Below are positions 8,153 to 17,404 of a DNA stretch of 64,000 nucleotides, piece after piece. The notes under the pieces were generated by a model. That model searched no databases, was not told the origin of the DNA, and saw only the letters and a list, made by a program, of their open reading frames with translations. The translations under genes and the position numbers were made by a program. Every line of letters starts with the position of its first letter. Within the stretch, counting starts at the first letter, position 1. The DNA lies in contig NZ_SDVA01000004.1 in assembly GCF_004153545.1 (NCBI RefSeq), positions 1-64,000 of the forward strand, read 5' to 3'. The DNA comes from Serinicoccus sediminis (lineage in GTDB: Bacteria > Actinomycetota > Actinomycetes > Actinomycetales > Dermatophilaceae).

Positions 8153-9395
8153 GACCACCGGTCTGCAGCGCGCGCAGGAGCTCGACGCCCAGGACACGCT
8201 CGCACGGTTCGTGCCGCGCTTCGAGCGCGCCGAGGGCGTCGTCGCCTACTTCGACGGCAACTCGCTGGGCCGGCCGGTCGCCGGGGCGGCGGCGGAGATG
8301 GAGCGCTTCGTCCGCGAGGAGTGGGGGACCCGCCTCATCCGCTCCTGGGACGAGGGGTGGATGCGGTGGCCGGAAGAGGTGGGGGACCTCGTCGGGTCCG
8401 CCGCCCTGGGCGCGGAGCCCGGCCAGACCGTGGTCGCCGACTCCACCACGGTGCTCCTCTACAAGGTGCTCCGGGCGCTCGTCGACCACCAGCTGGCGCT
8501 CGACCCGGGCCGTCGCGAGCTGGTGCTCGACACCGACAACTTCCCGACCGACCGTTACGTCGCCGAGGGCGTCGCGGCCGAGCGCGACCTCACCCTGCGC
8601 TGGATCGACGTCGACCCGGCCGCCGGCGTGACGCCCGAGCAGGTGGCCGAGGTCGTCGGCCAGCGCACCGGGGTGGTCCTGCTCTCGCACGTCGCCTACC
8701 GGTCCGGCTTCGTCGCCGACACGTCCCCCATCACCGAAATCGTCCACGACGCCGGGGCGCTCGTGCTCTGGGACACCTGCCACAGCGCCGGCTCGGTGCC
8801 TGTGCGGGCCGACGAGTGGGGCTGGGACGCGGCCGTGGGCTGCGACTACAAGTACCTCAACGGGGGGCCGGGCGCGCCGGCCCACGCCTACCTCGCCCGC
8901 CGCCACCACGACCTCCCGACCCTCCGGCAGCCGGTGCAGGGGTGGATGGGCCGGCGCGACCCCTTCCGGATGGAGCAGGGCTACCAGCCGGCCGCGGGCA
9001 TCCGGTCCCTCGTCAGCGGGACCCCGCCGATCGTCGGGATGGTGCCGGTGCGCCTCGGGGCGCAGATGCTCGCCGAGGCGGGGATCGAGGAGGTGCGGCG
9101 CAAGTCGCTGCTGCTCACCGACCTGGCCTGGTCCGTCGTCGAGTCCTGGCCCGCCGAGCTGGGCGTCGTCGTCGCCAGCCCCCGGGCGCACGAGCGGCGC
9201 GGCGGGCACCTCACCCTGCGCCACCCGGCCTTCGAGGACGTCTGTCCCCGCCTGTGGGCGCGGGGGGTCATCCCGGACTTCCGCTCGCCGGACGGGCTGC
9301 GCCTGGGCCTCTCACCGCTGTCCACCAGCTTCGTCGAGGTGTGGCGCGGGCTGGAGGCCGTCCGGGAGGAGCTCGAGCGCAGCCAGCCGGCCTGA
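8145..9395 (+). CDS. kynU: kynureninase
   Basis: A 416-residue PLP enzyme that cleaves kynurenine to anthranilate and alanine. YFDGNSLGRPV near the N-terminus is characteristic, and CDYKYLNGGPGAPA holds the Schiff-base lysine. GTG 8145 is preferred over GTG 8136 because GGAGG (8132-8136) lies 8 bases before it and would overlap the earlier codon. It is the last gene of the manB-kynU run; the next gene has its own -10. Anthranilate could re-enter tryptophan synthesis or be degraded further. Confidence 0.9.
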   Translation: MGETTGLQRAQELDAQDTLARFVPRFERAEGVVAYFDGNSLGRPVAGAAAEMERFVREEWGTRLIRSWDEGWMRWPEEVGDLVGSAALGAEPGQTVVADSTTVLLYKVLRALVDHQLALDPGRRELVLDTDNFPTDRYVAEGVAAERDLTLRWIDVDPAAGVTPEQVAEVVGQRTGVVLLSHVAYRSGFVADTSPITEIVHDAGALVLWDTCHSAGSVPVRADEWGWDAAVGCDYKYLNGGPGAPAHAYLARRHHDLPTLRQPVQGWMGRRDPFRMEQGYQPAAGIRSLVSGTPPIVGMVPVRLGAQMLAEAGIEEVRRKSLLLTDLAWSVVESWPAELGVVVASPRAHERRGGHLTLRHPAFEDVCPRLWARGVIPDFRSPDGLRLGLSPLSTSFVEVWRGLEAVREELERSQPA

Positions 9396-9462
9396 GGGGC
9401 GGACCGTGGGGGCTGAGCCCCTCCGCTGCGACCGCGCGCACGGCCCGATCTAGGCTGGCCGG

Positions 9463-10893
9463 GTGAGCGACTCCTCCCACTACGACCTCGTCGTCATCGG
9501 CACCGGCTCCGGCAACTCGCTGGTCACCCCCGAGCTGCAGGGGCGGCGTATCGCCGTCGTGGAGGGCGGCGTCTTCGGCGGCACCTGCCTCAACGTCGGG
9601 TGCATCCCCACGAAGATGTTCGTCTACGCCGCGGAGGTGGCGTCCACGATCCGGGACGCCGCGCGGTTCGGCATCGACGCGACCCTGGACCAGGTGCGCT
9701 GGGCCGACATCCGCGACCGCGTGTTCGGCCGCATCGACCCCATCAGCGACGGGGGCCGCGACTACCGGGTCGACGGGGAGGACACGGAGGCCTACCTCGG
9801 GCACGCCCGGTTCGTCTCCGACCACGAGCTGGAGATCGAGATCACCCGGCCCGGGGGCCACCACGAGCTGGGCTCGGTGCACCGGATCACCGGGGACCAG
9901 ATCGTCATCGCCACCGGCTCACGACCGCACGTCCCCCAGGTCGTCCTCGACGCCGGCGTGCCCTTCCACACCTCGGACACCGTCATGCGGCTGCCCGAGC
10001 TGCCGGCCAGCCTGGTCATCCTCGGGGGCGGCTACATCGCGGCGGAGTTCGCGCACATCTTCTCCGCGCTCGGGGTGGCGGTCCGCATCGTGAACCGGGG
10101 AGACGGTCTCCTGCGCGCCCTGGACGGCGAGCTGGCCGCCGCGTGGACCGACCTGGCGCGGGCGCAGTGGGACGTCCGCACCGGGGTCGAGGGGGTCGGC
10201 ATCACCCAGGGGGAGTCCGAGATCGAGCTCACCCTCACCGACGGGTCGGTCGTCAGCGGCGAGGTGCTGCTCGTCGCGACCGGCCGCACCCCGGACACCC
10301 ACGACCTGGGGCTGGAGCACACCGGTGTGCGCCGGCACGACGACGGCCGGGTGGCCGTCGACCGGTTCGGGCGCACCGACGTCGCCGGGGTGTGGTCGCT
10401 CGGCGACGCCTCCTCGGAGCACCAGCTCAAGCACGTGGCCAACCACGAGGCGCGGGCGGTCGCGCACAACCTCGCCCACCCCGACGACCTGCGGGCCTTC
10501 GACCACCGGTTCGTGCCGGCCGCCGTCTTCACCCACCCGCAGATGGCCTGCGTCGGCCTCACCGAGCAGCAGGCGCACGACGAGGGGTATGCCGTGACCA
10601 CCAAGGTGCAGCGGTTCGGGGACACGGCGTACGGCTGGGCGATGGAGGACACCACCGGCCTGCTGAAGGCGGTCGGCGACGCGGCGACCGGGCGGCTGCT
10701 CGGCGTGCACGCCATGGGGCCCATGGCCAGCACCCTCATCCAGCCCGCGATCCAGGCCCTGAGCATGGGCCCGTCGGTCACCGCCCACGAGCTCGCGCGG
10801 GGGCAGTACTGGATCCACCCGGCGCTCTCGGAGGTGCTGGAGAACGCCCTGCTGGGCCTGCGGGTGCCGGAGGACGTCGGGGCCGCCACGTAG
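9463..10893 (+). CDS. mtr: mycothione reductase
   Basis: A 476-residue FAD/NAD(P)H disulfide reductase. It has an N-terminal dinucleotide fold (VVIGTGSGN), the redox-active GGTCLNVGCIPTK (cysteines about 45 and 50), a second Rossmann motif (VILGGGYIAAEFA) and the C-terminal dimerisation segment with WIHPALSEVLENALLGL, whose His-Pro is part of the active site. The short FAD motif GTGSGN rather than GxGxxG fits mycothione reductases, which keep mycothiol reduced in actinobacteria. TAGGCT (9451-9456) lies 6 bases before GTG 9463, so the transcript is probably leaderless. Confidence 0.88.
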   Translation: MSDSSHYDLVVIGTGSGNSLVTPELQGRRIAVVEGGVFGGTCLNVGCIPTKMFVYAAEVASTIRDAARFGIDATLDQVRWADIRDRVFGRIDPISDGGRDYRVDGEDTEAYLGHARFVSDHELEIEITRPGGHHELGSVHRITGDQIVIATGSRPHVPQVVLDAGVPFHTSDTVMRLPELPASLVILGGGYIAAEFAHIFSALGVAVRIVNRGDGLLRALDGELAAAWTDLARAQWDVRTGVEGVGITQGESEIELTLTDGSVVSGEVLLVATGRTPDTHDLGLEHTGVRRHDDGRVAVDRFGRTDVAGVWSLGDASSEHQLKHVANHEARAVAHNLAHPDDLRAFDHRFVPAAVFTHPQMACVGLTEQQAHDEGYAVTTKVQRFGDTAYGWAMEDTTGLLKAVGDAATGRLLGVHAMGPMASTLIQPAIQALSMGPSVTAHELARGQYWIHPALSEVLENALLGLRVPEDVGAAT

Positions 10894-10896
10894 CAT
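10891..10896 (+). promoter_or_regulatory. -10-like TAGCAT of the adenosylhomocysteinase gene, containing the mtr stop codon
   Basis: TAGCAT starts with the TAG stop codon of mycothione reductase and ends 6 bases before ATG 10903. This is the geometry of a leaderless promoter, so the downstream gene would be transcribed independently although it lies only nine bases away. Confidence 0.5.
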
Positions 10897-10902
10897 GACC
10901 CC

Positions 10903-12366
10903 ATGTCCGACACCATGACGACGGCCGGCGCCGCGCTCGAGCACCGGGTCCGTGACCTGGCGCTCGCCGAGCAGGGACGCCACCAGATCCGGCTGGCCGA
11001 GCACGAGATGCCCGGGTTGATGGCCCTGCGCGAGCGCTTCGCCCACGAGCAGCCGCTGGCCGGTGCCCGGATCGCCGGGTCGCTCCACATGACCGTCCAG
11101 ACCGCCGTGCTCATCGAGACCCTCGTCGCGCTCGGGGCCGAGGTGAGGTGGGCCTCGTGCAACATCTTCTCCACCCAGGACGAGGCCGCGGCCGCGGTGG
11201 TCGTCGGGCCGCAGGGCAGCCCCGAGGACCCGCAGGGCGTCCCCGTCTTCGCCTGGAAGGGGGAGACGCTGGAGGACTACTGGTGGTGCACCACGCAGAT
11301 CATGCGGTGGCCGGACGGGGCCGGCCCCACCCTCATCCTCGACGACGGCGGGGACGCCACGCTGCTCGTGCTCAAGGGCAGGGAGTGGGAGCGGCAGGGA
11401 GCCGTCCCCAGCCCGCAGGAGGAGGACCCGGAGGAGTGGAAGGTCATCCTGGAGACGGTGCGGACCTCCCTGACCGAGGACCCGCAGCGCTGGACCCGGG
11501 TCGCCGAGGGGATCCGGGGGGTGTCCGAGGAGACGACCACCGGGGTGCACCGGCTCTACCAGCTGCACGAGGCCGGTGAGCTGCTCTTCCCGGCCATCAA
11601 CGTCAACGACGCCGTGACCAAGAGCAAGTTCGACAACACCTACGGCTGCCGGCACAGCCTCGTCGACGGCCTCAACCGGGCCACCGACGTGCTCATCGGG
11701 GGCAAGGTCGCCGTCGTCTGCGGCTACGGCGACGTCGGCAAGGGCTGCGCGGAGGCGCTGCGCGGCCAGGGCGCCCGGGTGGTGGTCACCGAGATCGACC
11801 CCATCTGCGCGTTGCAGGCCGCGATGGACGGCTACCAGGTCGCCCGGCTCGAGGACGTCGTCGGTGCCGCGGACTTCGTCATCACCGCGACCGGGTGCAA
11901 GGACGTCGTGACGCCCCAGCACATGGCGGCGATGAAGGACAAGGCGGTGCTGGGCAACATCGGGCACTTCGACAACGAGATCGACATGGCCGGGTTGGCC
12001 CGGGTGCCGGACGTGCAGCGGGTGCAGATCAAGCCGCAGGTGCACGAGTGGACCTTCGCCGACGGTCGCTCCATCATCGTGCTGTCCGAGGGGCGCCTGC
12101 TCAACCTCGGCAACGCCACCGGGCACCCGAGCTTCGTCATGTCCACGAGCTTCGCCAACCAGGTGCTCGCCCAGATCGAGCTGCACACCCGGGTCGAGGC
12201 ATACCCGCTGGGCGTCCACACGCTGCGCAAGGAGCTCGACGAGGAGGTCGCGCGCCTGCACCTGGGCTCGGTGGCCGCCGACCTCACCGAGCTCACCAAG
12301 GAGCAGGCCAGCTACCTCGGGGTCGACGTGGCCGGCCCCTACAAGCCCGAGCACTACCGCTACTGA
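10903..12366 (+). CDS. ahcY: adenosylhomocysteinase
   Basis: A 487-residue NAD-dependent S-adenosyl-L-homocysteine hydrolase, which recycles the product of SAM-dependent methylations. Signatures are [15 protein letters not shown] and [15 protein letters not shown] near the N-terminus, NAD-binding [19 protein letters not shown] (about 268-286), [12 protein letters not shown], and the C-terminal [16 protein letters not shown]. The extra segment around residues 150-190 ([19 protein letters not shown]) matches the insertion of the long bacterial form. ATG 10903 has a -10-like TAGCAT six bases upstream and no Shine-Dalgarno, so it is likely leaderless. sahH next to mtrAB is a conserved actinobacterial arrangement. 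Confidence 0.95.
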   Translation: MSDTMTTAGAALEHRVRDLALAEQGRHQIRLAEHEMPGLMALRERFAHEQPLAGARIAGSLHMTVQTAVLIETLVALGAEVRWASCNIFSTQDEAAAAVVVGPQGSPEDPQGVPVFAWKGETLEDYWWCTTQIMRWPDGAGPTLILDDGGDATLLVLKGREWERQGAVPSPQEEDPEEWKVILETVRTSLTEDPQRWTRVAEGIRGVSEETTTGVHRLYQLHEAGELLFPAINVNDAVTKSKFDNTYGCRHSLVDGLNRATDVLIGGKVAVVCGYGDVGKGCAEALRGQGARVVVTEIDPICALQAAMDGYQVARLEDVVGAADFVITATGCKDVVTPQHMAAMKDKAVLGNIGHFDNEIDMAGLARVPDVQRVQIKPQVHEWTFADGRSIIVLSEGRLLNLGNATGHPSFVMSTSFANQVLAQIELHTRVEAYPLGVHTLRKELDEEVARLHLGSVAADLTELTKEQASYLGVDVAGPYKPEHYRY

Positions 12367-12400
12367 TGCCGGTGCAGGGGCGACGACGCAGGAGGAACCC

Positions 12401-13078
12401 GTGAGCGCTCGAGTACTCGTGGTCGACGACGACCAGGCCCTCGCCGAGATGCTCGGCATCGTGCTGCGCAAGGAGGGCTACGAGGTCGCCAGCTGCGCCG
12501 ATGGCGGGCGGGCCATGCCGATGTTCCGCGAGTTCCGCCCCGACCTGGTGCTCCTCGACGTCATGCTCCCCTCCAAGGACGGCATCGAGGTATGCCGTGA
12601 GCTGCGCGGCGAGTCCGGGATCCCCGTCGTCATGCTCACCGCCCGCACCGACACCAAGGACGTCGTCCTCGGCCTGGAGGCGGGCGCCGACGACTACGTC
12701 GTCAAGCCGTTCAAGCCCCAGGAGCTGCTGGCCCGGATCCGTGCCCGGCTGCGGCGCACCGACACCGGTGACGACACCCGGCTGCAGGTGGGGGACGTGC
12801 TCATCGACGTGGCGGGGCACCAGGTCACCCGCGACGGCGACCAGATCCCGCTGACCCCGCTGGAGTTCGACCTGCTCGTGGCGCTCGCGAGCAAGCCCTC
12901 CCAGGTCTTCGACCGCGAGTCGCTGCTGGAGCAGGTGTGGGGCTACCGCCACGCCGGCGACACCCGGCTGGTCAACGTGCACGTGCAGCGGCTGCGGAGC
13001 AAGATCGAGAAGGATCCGGAGAACCCCCAGATCGTGGTGACGGTGCGTGGCGTCGGGTACAAGGCCGGACACCCCTGA
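12401..13078 (+). CDS. mtrA: DNA-binding response regulator MtrA
   Basis: A 225-residue OmpR/PhoB-family regulator. The receiver domain carries the acidic cluster DDD at 9-11, phosphoacceptor Asp53 in LLDVMLPSKDG and the conserved TA...K positions (MLTART, VVKPF). The C-terminal winged helix has LTPLEFDLLVAL and RLVNVHVQRLRSKIE. In actinobacteria MtrA, with MtrB and LpqB, controls cell-wall and division genes and is usually essential. GTG 12401 has GGAGG at 12391-12395. It heads the mtrA-mtrB-lpqB operon. Confidence 0.95.
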   Translation: MSARVLVVDDDQALAEMLGIVLRKEGYEVASCADGGRAMPMFREFRPDLVLLDVMLPSKDGIEVCRELRGESGIPVVMLTARTDTKDVVLGLEAGADDYVVKPFKPQELLARIRARLRRTDTGDDTRLQVGDVLIDVAGHQVTRDGDQIPLTPLEFDLLVALASKPSQVFDRESLLEQVWGYRHAGDTRLVNVHVQRLRSKIEKDPENPQIVVTVRGVGYKAGHP

Positions 13079-13100
13079 GCAGCTCGGCGCCGGACGTCGG

Positions 13101-14714
13101 GTGCTGACCTGGTGGCGGGGCTCCCTGCGGGCCCGGGTCGTCACGTCGACCGTGCTGCTGGGCTCGCTGCTCGCCGTCCTCCTGGGCAGCCTCCTCTACC
13201 AGCAGATCTCCCGCGGCCTGGTCGAGCAGGCCGTCGACAGCGCGGAGCGGGACGCCTCCCAGCAGGTGGCCACCGCCCAGCGAGCCTTCGACTCCACCGA
13301 CCGCCGGGACGACAGCGGGCTGCGGGGCCTGGCGGAGGAGCAGCTCCAGTCGATGAGCGGCCCCTCGGCGGCGGACGGGCGACGTGCCCTGCTGCTCCCG
13401 GCCCTGAGCAACACCAGCGGCGTGGTGGAGCGCATGTCCACCGGGGTGGCCGCCGAGGACATCCCCCCGACGCTGCAGGAGGCGATCGCCCAGGACCCGG
13501 CCAACCAGCAGGTCATGGTGGTCCCGGTGCCCCTCGGGGAGGAACAGGAGGGGGTGACCTCCGTGGTCGTCGGGTCGCGGGTCTCGCTCCTGCGCGCCGG
13601 CCCCTACGACCTGGTGCTGGTCTACCCCCTGCTCCGGGAGCAGGAGACCCTCGACCTCGTCCGCCAGCTCTTCCTCCTCGGCGGCCTCGGACTCGTGGCG
13701 CTGGCGGTGGGGCTGGCGCTGCTGGCGACCCGCATGGTCACCCGGCCCGTGGAGGAGGTGGCCAAGGCGTCCCAGGAGGTGGCGCAGGGCCACCTGGACG
13801 AACGCCTGCCCGTCGTCGGCAACGACGAGATCGCCCAGCTCGCGACGTCGTTCAACACGATGGCCGACTCCATCCAGCACCAGATCCGCGAGCTGCGCTC
13901 GCTGTCCCAGCTGCAGCAGCGCTTCGTCTCCGACGTCTCGCACGAGCTGCGCACGCCGCTGACGACCATGCGGATGGCCGGTGACGTGCTGCACGCCTCC
14001 CGGGAGGACTTCGCGGCGCCGGTCGCCCGGTCCGCCGAGCTGCTCGACCAGGAGATGGACCGCTTCGAGGAGCTGCTCGCCGAGCTGCTGGAGATCAGCC
14101 GTTTCGACTCCGGGGCGGCCACCGTCGAGCGGCACGAGGAGGACATCCTGCCGACCGTCCTCGCCGCCGTGCAGGGGGTGGAGGCCCTGGCGGAGAAGGT
14201 CGGCACGGTGCTGCGGGTGCACGTGCCGGGGGAACGGGTCGAGGTGTGCATGGACGGCCGCCGGGTCTCCCGCATCCTGCGCAACCTGCTCACCAACGCC
14301 GTCGAGCACGGTGAGGGGCGCCCGGTGGACGTCACCGTCGCGTGCAACGCCCAGGTGGTGGCGGTGAGCGTGCGCGACCACGGGATCGGCCTGACCGAGG
14401 AGCAGCTGCACCAGGTCTTCGACCGGTTCTGGCGGGCCGACCCGGCCCGCACCCGCACCACCGGCGGCACGGGGCTCGGGCTGGCCATCGCGCAGGAGGA
14501 CGCCCGGGTCCACGGCGGGTGGCTGCAGGTGGGCAGCCGGCCCGGCGAGGGGGCCTGCTTCCGGCTGCTGCTGCCGCGCGCCCATACCCACGTCATCGCC
14601 GACCCACCCCCCGCGGTGCCGTCCGGACCCGGGGCCGACGGCGGCGCCACCGCCGCCCGCGACGCCCAGGTGCCGCCGGTGGTGCTGGCCCTGGCCACCT
14701 GGGAGGACGACTGA
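13101..14714 (+). CDS. mtrB: sensor histidine kinase MtrB
   Basis: A 537-residue membrane kinase that phosphorylates MtrA. It has an N-terminal membrane helix (about residues 11-33), an extracytoplasmic sensor part, a second helix near residues 190-212 (FLLGGLGLVALAVGLALLA), a HAMP linker, the phosphoacceptor box DVSHELRTPLTTMRM and HATPase motifs (LLTNAVEHG, DHGIGL, GGTGLGLAIA). GTG 13101 gives a compact N-terminus (VLTWWRGSLRARV) just after the mtrA stop; GTG 13047 is possible but would overlap mtrA by 32 bases. The stop overlaps the lpqB ATG by one base (TGATG). Confidence 0.92.
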   Translation: MLTWWRGSLRARVVTSTVLLGSLLAVLLGSLLYQQISRGLVEQAVDSAERDASQQVATAQRAFDSTDRRDDSGLRGLAEEQLQSMSGPSAADGRRALLLPALSNTSGVVERMSTGVAAEDIPPTLQEAIAQDPANQQVMVVPVPLGEEQEGVTSVVVGSRVSLLRAGPYDLVLVYPLLREQETLDLVRQLFLLGGLGLVALAVGLALLATRMVTRPVEEVAKASQEVAQGHLDERLPVVGNDEIAQLATSFNTMADSIQHQIRELRSLSQLQQRFVSDVSHELRTPLTTMRMAGDVLHASREDFAAPVARSAELLDQEMDRFEELLAELLEISRFDSGAATVERHEEDILPTVLAAVQGVEALAEKVGTVLRVHVPGERVEVCMDGRRVSRILRNLLTNAVEHGEGRPVDVTVACNAQVVAVSVRDHGIGLTEEQLHQVFDRFWRADPARTRTTGGTGLGLAIAQEDARVHGGWLQVGSRPGEGACFRLLLPRAHTHVIADPPPAVPSGPGADGGATAARDAQVPPVVLALATWEDD

Positions 14715-16489
14715 TGCCCCGACCCCTGACCGCGCTGCTTGCCGCGACCGCGCTGGTCCTCACCGGCTGCTCCGGCCAGCTCCCGACCACGTCGGCGCCC
14801 CGGGCCGGTCTGCCGGTCTCACAGCAGTCGGAGCGCGAGGTCGACCGGCTGCTCCCCCCTGCCCCGCCCGGCGCCGGGCCGGTCGAGATCGTCGAGGGGT
14901 TCCTGCGGGCCAGCGAGGGCTTCGCCGGCGACGACGACGTGTCCCGGTCCTACCTCACCTCCGAGCTGGCCAGCAGCTGGGTGCCGACCGCGAGCGTCCT
15001 CGTCTACACGGGTGACGCCGAGATCACCCTCGTCGACGAGGACGAGGTCAGCGTGGAGCTGCAGGTCGTCGGCCGGGTCGACGCCGACGGGCGGCTCACC
15101 GAGCAGGCCCCGCAGTCGCTGACCCAGACCTTCGACCTCACCGAGGTCGGGGGGGAGGCGCGCATCAGCACCTTCCCGGACGACTCCGGGCTCTGGCTCT
15201 CCGACACCGCCTTCGAGCGCTCCTTCCGCCCGACCGTCCTGTCCTACCTCAACACGCAGGAGGACGTCTTCGTCCCCGAGCTGCGCTGGCTGGCCGACAG
15301 CGAGGGGCTGCCCACCGCGGTCACCCGGGCCCAGCTCGCGCCGCTGCCGGGCTACCTGGAGGGCGCCGTCTCCACCGCCGCCAACGAGTCGGTACGGCTG
15401 GCGACACCGGCGGTGCCGGTCGACCCCTCCACGCTCGTCGCCACCGTCAACCTGCAGGGCGCGACGCTGGCCCAGGACGAGACCCGCGCCGACGGCCTCA
15501 GCAGCCAGCTGGCCCACAGCCTGCTCGGGCTCACCTCGGTGGCCGGGGTGGACGTGCAGGCCTCCGGCCAACCGCTGCGGCTGGACGGTGCCGAGGGGCC
15601 GATCACCGCCACGACCGAGCTGCCGTACTCCGACGTGGACCGGCAGGTCTCGCAGGTGCTGCTCCGGGTCGGCGAGGAGCTGACCCTCGTCGATCCCTCC
15701 CAGTACGCGCTGCGCGACCTGGACGCGCCCGACGACGTCGACCTGCCGCAGGTAGAGCTGCGCTGGACCGGGCTGGCCGCCACCGACGGGATGGACGACC
15801 TGGCTGCGGTGTCGGTCGACGGCACCGCGTTCCGCCGCTGGCGGGGCGAGCGGGTCTACACCAACGAGGGCATCGGTGACGGCCTGAGCGCCCCGGCCGT
15901 CGACCCGCAGGGGGCGTTCTGGGTCGGTGGGGTGCACCGCAGCAGCCAGACCCCCCGCGTCTGGGTGGTCGACGCCGCCCAGCTGGACTCCGTGGCGCGA
16001 CCGGTCACCGCCGACTGGCTCGAGGACGAGGACCGGGTGCACATGGTGTCCATCTCCCCGGACGGCAGCAGGGCCGCCCTCGTGGTGGGCCCGGCGCAGA
16101 CCGACACGGAGGAGCCGGTGGTGCACCGCCTGCTGGTCAGCGGCATCGTCCGGGACTCCGCGGGCCGGCCCCGGGAGCTCACCGCACCGCTGCCGGTGGC
16201 CGCTCACCTGCGCGACGTCACCGCGGCCCACTGGGGCGCGGCGGGCGAGCTGGTCGTCGTCGGGCAGCGGCAGGGGGACGTCGAGCCCCAGGCCTTCCGG
16301 CTGCGGCTGGGGGGCTGGCTGGAGCACCTGGGCGAGCTGCCGGGCCTCGTCGACGCGGTCCCCGTCCCGAGGGTCACCGGCGTCCAGGTCATCGCCCGGA
16401 CCCAGGACGGCGGGGTCTACGTCCCCGAGGGGCAGCGCGGCTGGCAGCCCGTCCGCAACGCCGACCAGGTGGTCGTCCCGGGCGGCTGA
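14714..16489 (+). CDS. lpqB: lipoprotein LpqB
   Basis: A 591-residue lipoprotein. Residues 1-19 form a lipoprotein signal peptide with lipobox LTGC. It is followed by a GerMN-like domain (around residues 60-210) and a C-terminal beta-propeller-like part (WVVDAAQLDS and ISPDGSRAALVVG). LpqB is the third partner of the MtrAB system and modulates MtrB at the membrane surface. ATG 14714 is chosen because it gives the signal peptide and one-base coupling with mtrB; the frame itself is open far upstream. Confidence 0.93.
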   Translation: MPRPLTALLAATALVLTGCSGQLPTTSAPRAGLPVSQQSEREVDRLLPPAPPGAGPVEIVEGFLRASEGFAGDDDVSRSYLTSELASSWVPTASVLVYTGDAEITLVDEDEVSVELQVVGRVDADGRLTEQAPQSLTQTFDLTEVGGEARISTFPDDSGLWLSDTAFERSFRPTVLSYLNTQEDVFVPELRWLADSEGLPTAVTRAQLAPLPGYLEGAVSTAANESVRLATPAVPVDPSTLVATVNLQGATLAQDETRADGLSSQLAHSLLGLTSVAGVDVQASGQPLRLDGAEGPITATTELPYSDVDRQVSQVLLRVGEELTLVDPSQYALRDLDAPDDVDLPQVELRWTGLAATDGMDDLAAVSVDGTAFRRWRGERVYTNEGIGDGLSAPAVDPQGAFWVGGVHRSSQTPRVWVVDAAQLDSVARPVTADWLEDEDRVHMVSISPDGSRAALVVGPAQTDTEEPVVHRLLVSGIVRDSAGRPRELTAPLPVAAHLRDVTAAHWGAAGELVVVGQRQGDVEPQAFRLRLGGWLEHLGELPGLVDAVPVPRVTGVQVIARTQDGGVYVPEGQRGWQPVRNADQVVVPGG

Positions 16490-16540
16490 GCCAGGCTGTG
16501 GACAGCGGCACCGGGGGCCTCCACCCTGCGACCCTGGGGT

Positions 16541-17290
16541 ATGCCGTGGCGCCCGGGTGAGGACCTGCGGGCGCTGCTGGAGCTGGTGGCCCCGGCCGGC
16601 TGCGCCGGCTGCGGGCGGGCGGCGCACCGGCTCTGCCCCGACTGCCGGTGGCAGCTGGGCCTGACCGGGCCTCGGCCCTGGCGCCCCACGCCCTGCCCGC
16701 CGGGCTTCCCGCCGACCTGGTCCGGCCCCGCCTACGAGGGTGTCGTGCCCGCGGTCGTGGTCGCCTGGAAGGAGCAGGACCGGGTGGACCTCACCCCGGT
16801 GCTCGGCGCGGTGCTCCGGAGGGCGGTGGGCTCCGCGCTCGCCGGATCGCCCGAGCACCGGGACGCCGTCCTGGCGTCCTCGCCGGTGGCCGTGCTCCCC
16901 GCCCCCTCGGCACGGTCCAGCACCCGTGCGCGGGGCCGGTCCCCGGTGCGCGAGCTCGCCGTCGTGGCCGCCGGGGCCCGGCGCGCCGTGGTCCCGGCCC
17001 TCGTCCTGACCCGCACCGTCGCCGACCAGGCCGGGCTCTCGGCCAGGCAGCGGGCCGCCAACCTGGGCGGCGCCGTCCGGCTGCGCCCCGGGCTCGCGGG
17101 CGCGCTCGCGGGCGTCCCCTGCGTCGTCGTCGACGACGTCGTCACCACCGGGGCGACGCTGGCGGAGTGCGCCCGGGCGCTGCGGGAGGCGGGGACGGGA
17201 GGGGTGGTGGCGGCCACCGTGGCCGCGACACCCCGCCGGTCCGCGACCGCGCGGCGGCCCGCGCTACCGCCCGCGGGTGGGCCGGACTAG
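16541..17290 (+). CDS. ComF family phosphoribosyltransferase-like protein
   Basis: A 249-residue protein with an N-terminal zinc ribbon (CAGCGRAAHRLCPDC) and a C-terminal phosphoribosyltransferase fold with the PRPP loop VVVDDVVTTGATLAECARA. ComF proteins are linked to DNA uptake in Firmicutes; the role in actinobacteria, where the gene sits between lpqB and hpf, is not established. The start is ATG 16541, 51 bases after lpqB. Two shorter insertions relative to typical ComF (around residues 90-110) are Ala/Ser-rich. Confidence 0.85.
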   Translation: MPWRPGEDLRALLELVAPAGCAGCGRAAHRLCPDCRWQLGLTGPRPWRPTPCPPGFPPTWSGPAYEGVVPAVVVAWKEQDRVDLTPVLGAVLRRAVGSALAGSPEHRDAVLASSPVAVLPAPSARSSTRARGRSPVRELAVVAAGARRAVVPALVLTRTVADQAGLSARQRAANLGGAVRLRPGLAGALAGVPCVVVDDVVTTGATLAECARALREAGTGGVVAATVAATPRRSATARRPALPPAGGPD

Positions 17291-17293
17291 TGT
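17288..17293 (+). promoter_or_regulatory. -10-like TAGTGT upstream of the hpf leader ORF
   Basis: TAGTGT lies 6 bases before ATG 17300, the start of a short ORF that leads into hpf. It begins inside the final codon/stop region of comF (whose stop is TAG at 17288-17290). Confidence 0.5.
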
Positions 17294-17299
17294 GGGTTC

Positions 17300-17404
17300 A
17301 TGGAGCACCTCGCGAGCAGCTGTGAGGGGGTGAGGCCGGACGAGAGCAGGCGTCTCAGCCGACGCCATACCCCGAACCACACCGCCCTGCATGGAGGTTT
17401 TTGA
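17300..17404 (+). CDS. 34-codon leaderless upstream ORF, probable leader peptide of hpf
   Basis: ATG 17300 lies 6 bases after TAGTGT, so an mRNA starting at or near this codon would be leaderless. The frame runs 34 codons, starts MEHLASSCEGVRPDES, is rich in Arg, His and Ser, and stops at TGA 17402-17404. The last base of that stop is the A of the hpf ATG (TGATG), and the hpf Shine-Dalgarno GGAGG lies inside the ORF. The layout is that of a translationally coupled leader peptide. No run of one amino acid is present, so a classical attenuator is not obvious. It may only be coincidence of an open frame. Confidence 0.45.
   Translation: MEHLASSCEGVRPDESRRLSRRHTPNHTALHGGF

Noticed and set aside
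13047-13100. Longer MtrB starting at GTG 13047
   Set aside because: It would overlap mtrA by 32 bases and add residues without family similarity; GTG 13101 is closer to the usual N-terminus.
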